From positions 1-14,096 of the forward strand of contig PKZC01000452.1 in NCBI GenBank assembly GCA_003132905.1: 14,096 nt of DNA, read 5' to 3'. The position numbers and the translations under genes are program-made. Source of the DNA: Bryobacterales bacterium (GTDB lineage Bacteria; Acidobacteriota; Terriglobia; Bryobacterales; Bryobacteraceae). Below, piece by piece: positions 13,530 to 14,096 of the stretch; position 1 is the stretch's first letter, and every line of letters starts with the position of its first letter. The notes beneath the pieces were generated by a model. That model searched no databases and was not told where the DNA came from. It was given only the letters and a program-made list of their open reading frames with translations.

Positions 13530-13730
13530 TTGAAAACCAAGAAACGTGCCATCATTTTGCGCCTCCCAGAATCCGTCATTGACCGACTTGACGCAGTAGC
13601 CTTCGATTTGCGAATGCCATCCCGTTCGAGCTACATTCGCCGCAGTTTGGATCGGGCATTGGAGTTCAGCGAGAAGAACGAACTCCCGTTCCTGAACGAT
13701 CCAGCTTTGCGGATCGGGCTTTCCCGGTAG
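13530..13730 (+). CDS. ribbon-helix-helix (CopG/Arc-like) small DNA-binding protein
   Basis: The product has 66 residues from a TTG start, with AGGA about eight bases upstream; no ATG is available in frame. The opening basic strand RAIILRLPESVIDRLDAVAF and the following helix-turn-helix (DLRMPSRSSYIRRSLDRALE) are the standard CopG/Arc ribbon-helix-helix pattern: a beta strand, an R-L-P-x-S turn, and a second helix containing S-R-S-x-Y-I-R. The short tail (FLNDPALRIGLSR) is unassigned. Proteins like this act as dimeric repressors, antitoxins or plasmid copy-control factors. The next gene starts 14 bp after it, suggesting one transcript. The structured region immediately upstream may be its leader. 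Confidence 0.75.
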   Translation: MKTKKRAIILRLPESVIDRLDAVAFDLRMPSRSSYIRRSLDRALEFSEKNELPFLNDPALRIGLSR

Positions 13731-13744
13731 GCGGGGAGATCAAT

Positions 13745-14029
13745 ATGAACAACACGACCACTGACCGCCAGCGCCAACGTGCAAAACTGACCGCCGACAT
13801 CCTCCAGCAGGTCCGCAACGCTGTCCAGGATGAATTGGCTGACGCACCGGAGTCCTTCGGCTTTGAAGAGTTAGAAAGCATCGAAGAGATCGTCTTGAGC
13901 GATTCCCAGCATATTGTGGAGGCATTGAGCGTTCAGGAAATGCAGAGCGAGAGAGCACTCGTGGCGCACATCGCGCGCGCACGCACTAGTGCCAACCGCT
14001 TGATCCGCGAGGGAAGCTCCAAGCGATGA
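13745..14029 (+). CDS. unrecognised small acidic helical protein
   Basis: The product has 94 residues with GGGGAG at 13734-13739 before ATG 13745, a good start. It is almost wholly helical by composition, with QRAKLTADILQQVRNAVQDE, then an acidic segment FGFEELESIEEIVLSDSQH and a final amphipathic helix SERALVAHIARARTSANRLI. No family is recognised. It lies between the ribbon-helix-helix gene and another ORF, and its stop TGA overlaps the next ATG (ATGA at 14026-14029), so translation is probably coupled. Possible roles such as an antitoxin or a mobilisation accessory protein are guesses. Confidence 0.65.
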   Translation: MNNTTTDRQRQRAKLTADILQQVRNAVQDELADAPESFGFEELESIEEIVLSDSQHIVEALSVQEMQSERALVAHIARARTSANRLIREGSSKR

Positions 14030-14096
14030 CCAGCGGTAGTCATCGCACGTTCTCGCCAATGCTAGAACTGGCCGTTCAGCGATTCCTGGCCTCCTG
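14026..14096 (+). CDS. start of an unidentified gene cut by the window edge
   Basis: ATG 14026 overlaps the preceding stop as ATGA, with a purine-rich GAGGGAAG stretch about 10 bases upstream. The frame stays open to the window end and gives MTSGSHRTFSPMLELAVQRF and three more residues. It is too short to classify. Confidence 0.5.
   Translation, partial: MTSGSHRTFSPMLELAVQRFLAS

Overview
This window looks like a mobile or accessory region of a moderately GC-rich bacterial chromosome or large plasmid. The IS66 / DUF4338 gene pairing and the remnant set remind me of Acidobacteriota (Solibacter/Bryobacter-like genomes), but no gene here fixes the taxonomy and I hold that loosely. There are no housekeeping genes. 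Nearly everything is partition, defence, regulation, transposition or recombination, and several genes are broken.

Left edge (1-1700): the tail of a probable ParA-type ATPase overlaps a small probable DNA-binding partner. A TIR-like NADase-type protein (PCTIR/CAP12 family) follows, possibly read from a leaderless GTG start. A small unrecognised gene converges on it. From 1699 to 2118 there is no gene, only a 22-bp tandem repeat and a GC hairpin.

Core system (2119-8755): a minus-strand operon encodes a ComEC-like metallo-beta-lactamase-fold protein. By a 4-nt ATGA overlap it is followed by a 1142-residue protein carrying an E2-like domain, an E1/ThiF domain, a JAB/JAMM isopeptidase domain and a C-terminal patatin phospholipase domain in one chain. 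Facing it on the plus strand are an XRE repressor, an ImmA/IrrE-type metallopeptidase and an HNH endonuclease whose C-terminal glycine-zipper tail is frameshifted. The roughly 340-bp region between them holds two strong sigma70-type promoters that face each other across palindromic operator-like sites and a hairpin. The layout parallels type II CBASS (Cap2/Cap3 ubiquitin-like enzymes, a patatin effector and CapH/CapP regulators). However, no CD-NTase is present, and the effector is fused to the conjugation enzymes. I regard this as the likely undescribed system.

Gene graveyard (8883-11209): on the minus strand lies the C-terminal remnant of a DUF499-type ATPase. It abuts a plus-strand remnant of a TIR-like/TPR protein at about 9250. 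Then come a 20-bp perfect palindrome and an IS66-type cluster (tnpA, tnpB and a frameshifted DUF4338/DruA-like gene).

Right part (11387-14096): an intact serine recombinase follows, with a likely leaderless promoter and repeated CGTACGG(A/C)AATC motifs at both ends. Next are a small unrecognised gene, about 500 bp with no clear gene, and about 500 bp of strongly self-complementary DNA that looks like a structured RNA (a group II intron fragment is one candidate). The window ends with a three-gene run: a ribbon-helix-helix-type protein, an unrecognised small protein, and an ORF cut by the window edge.
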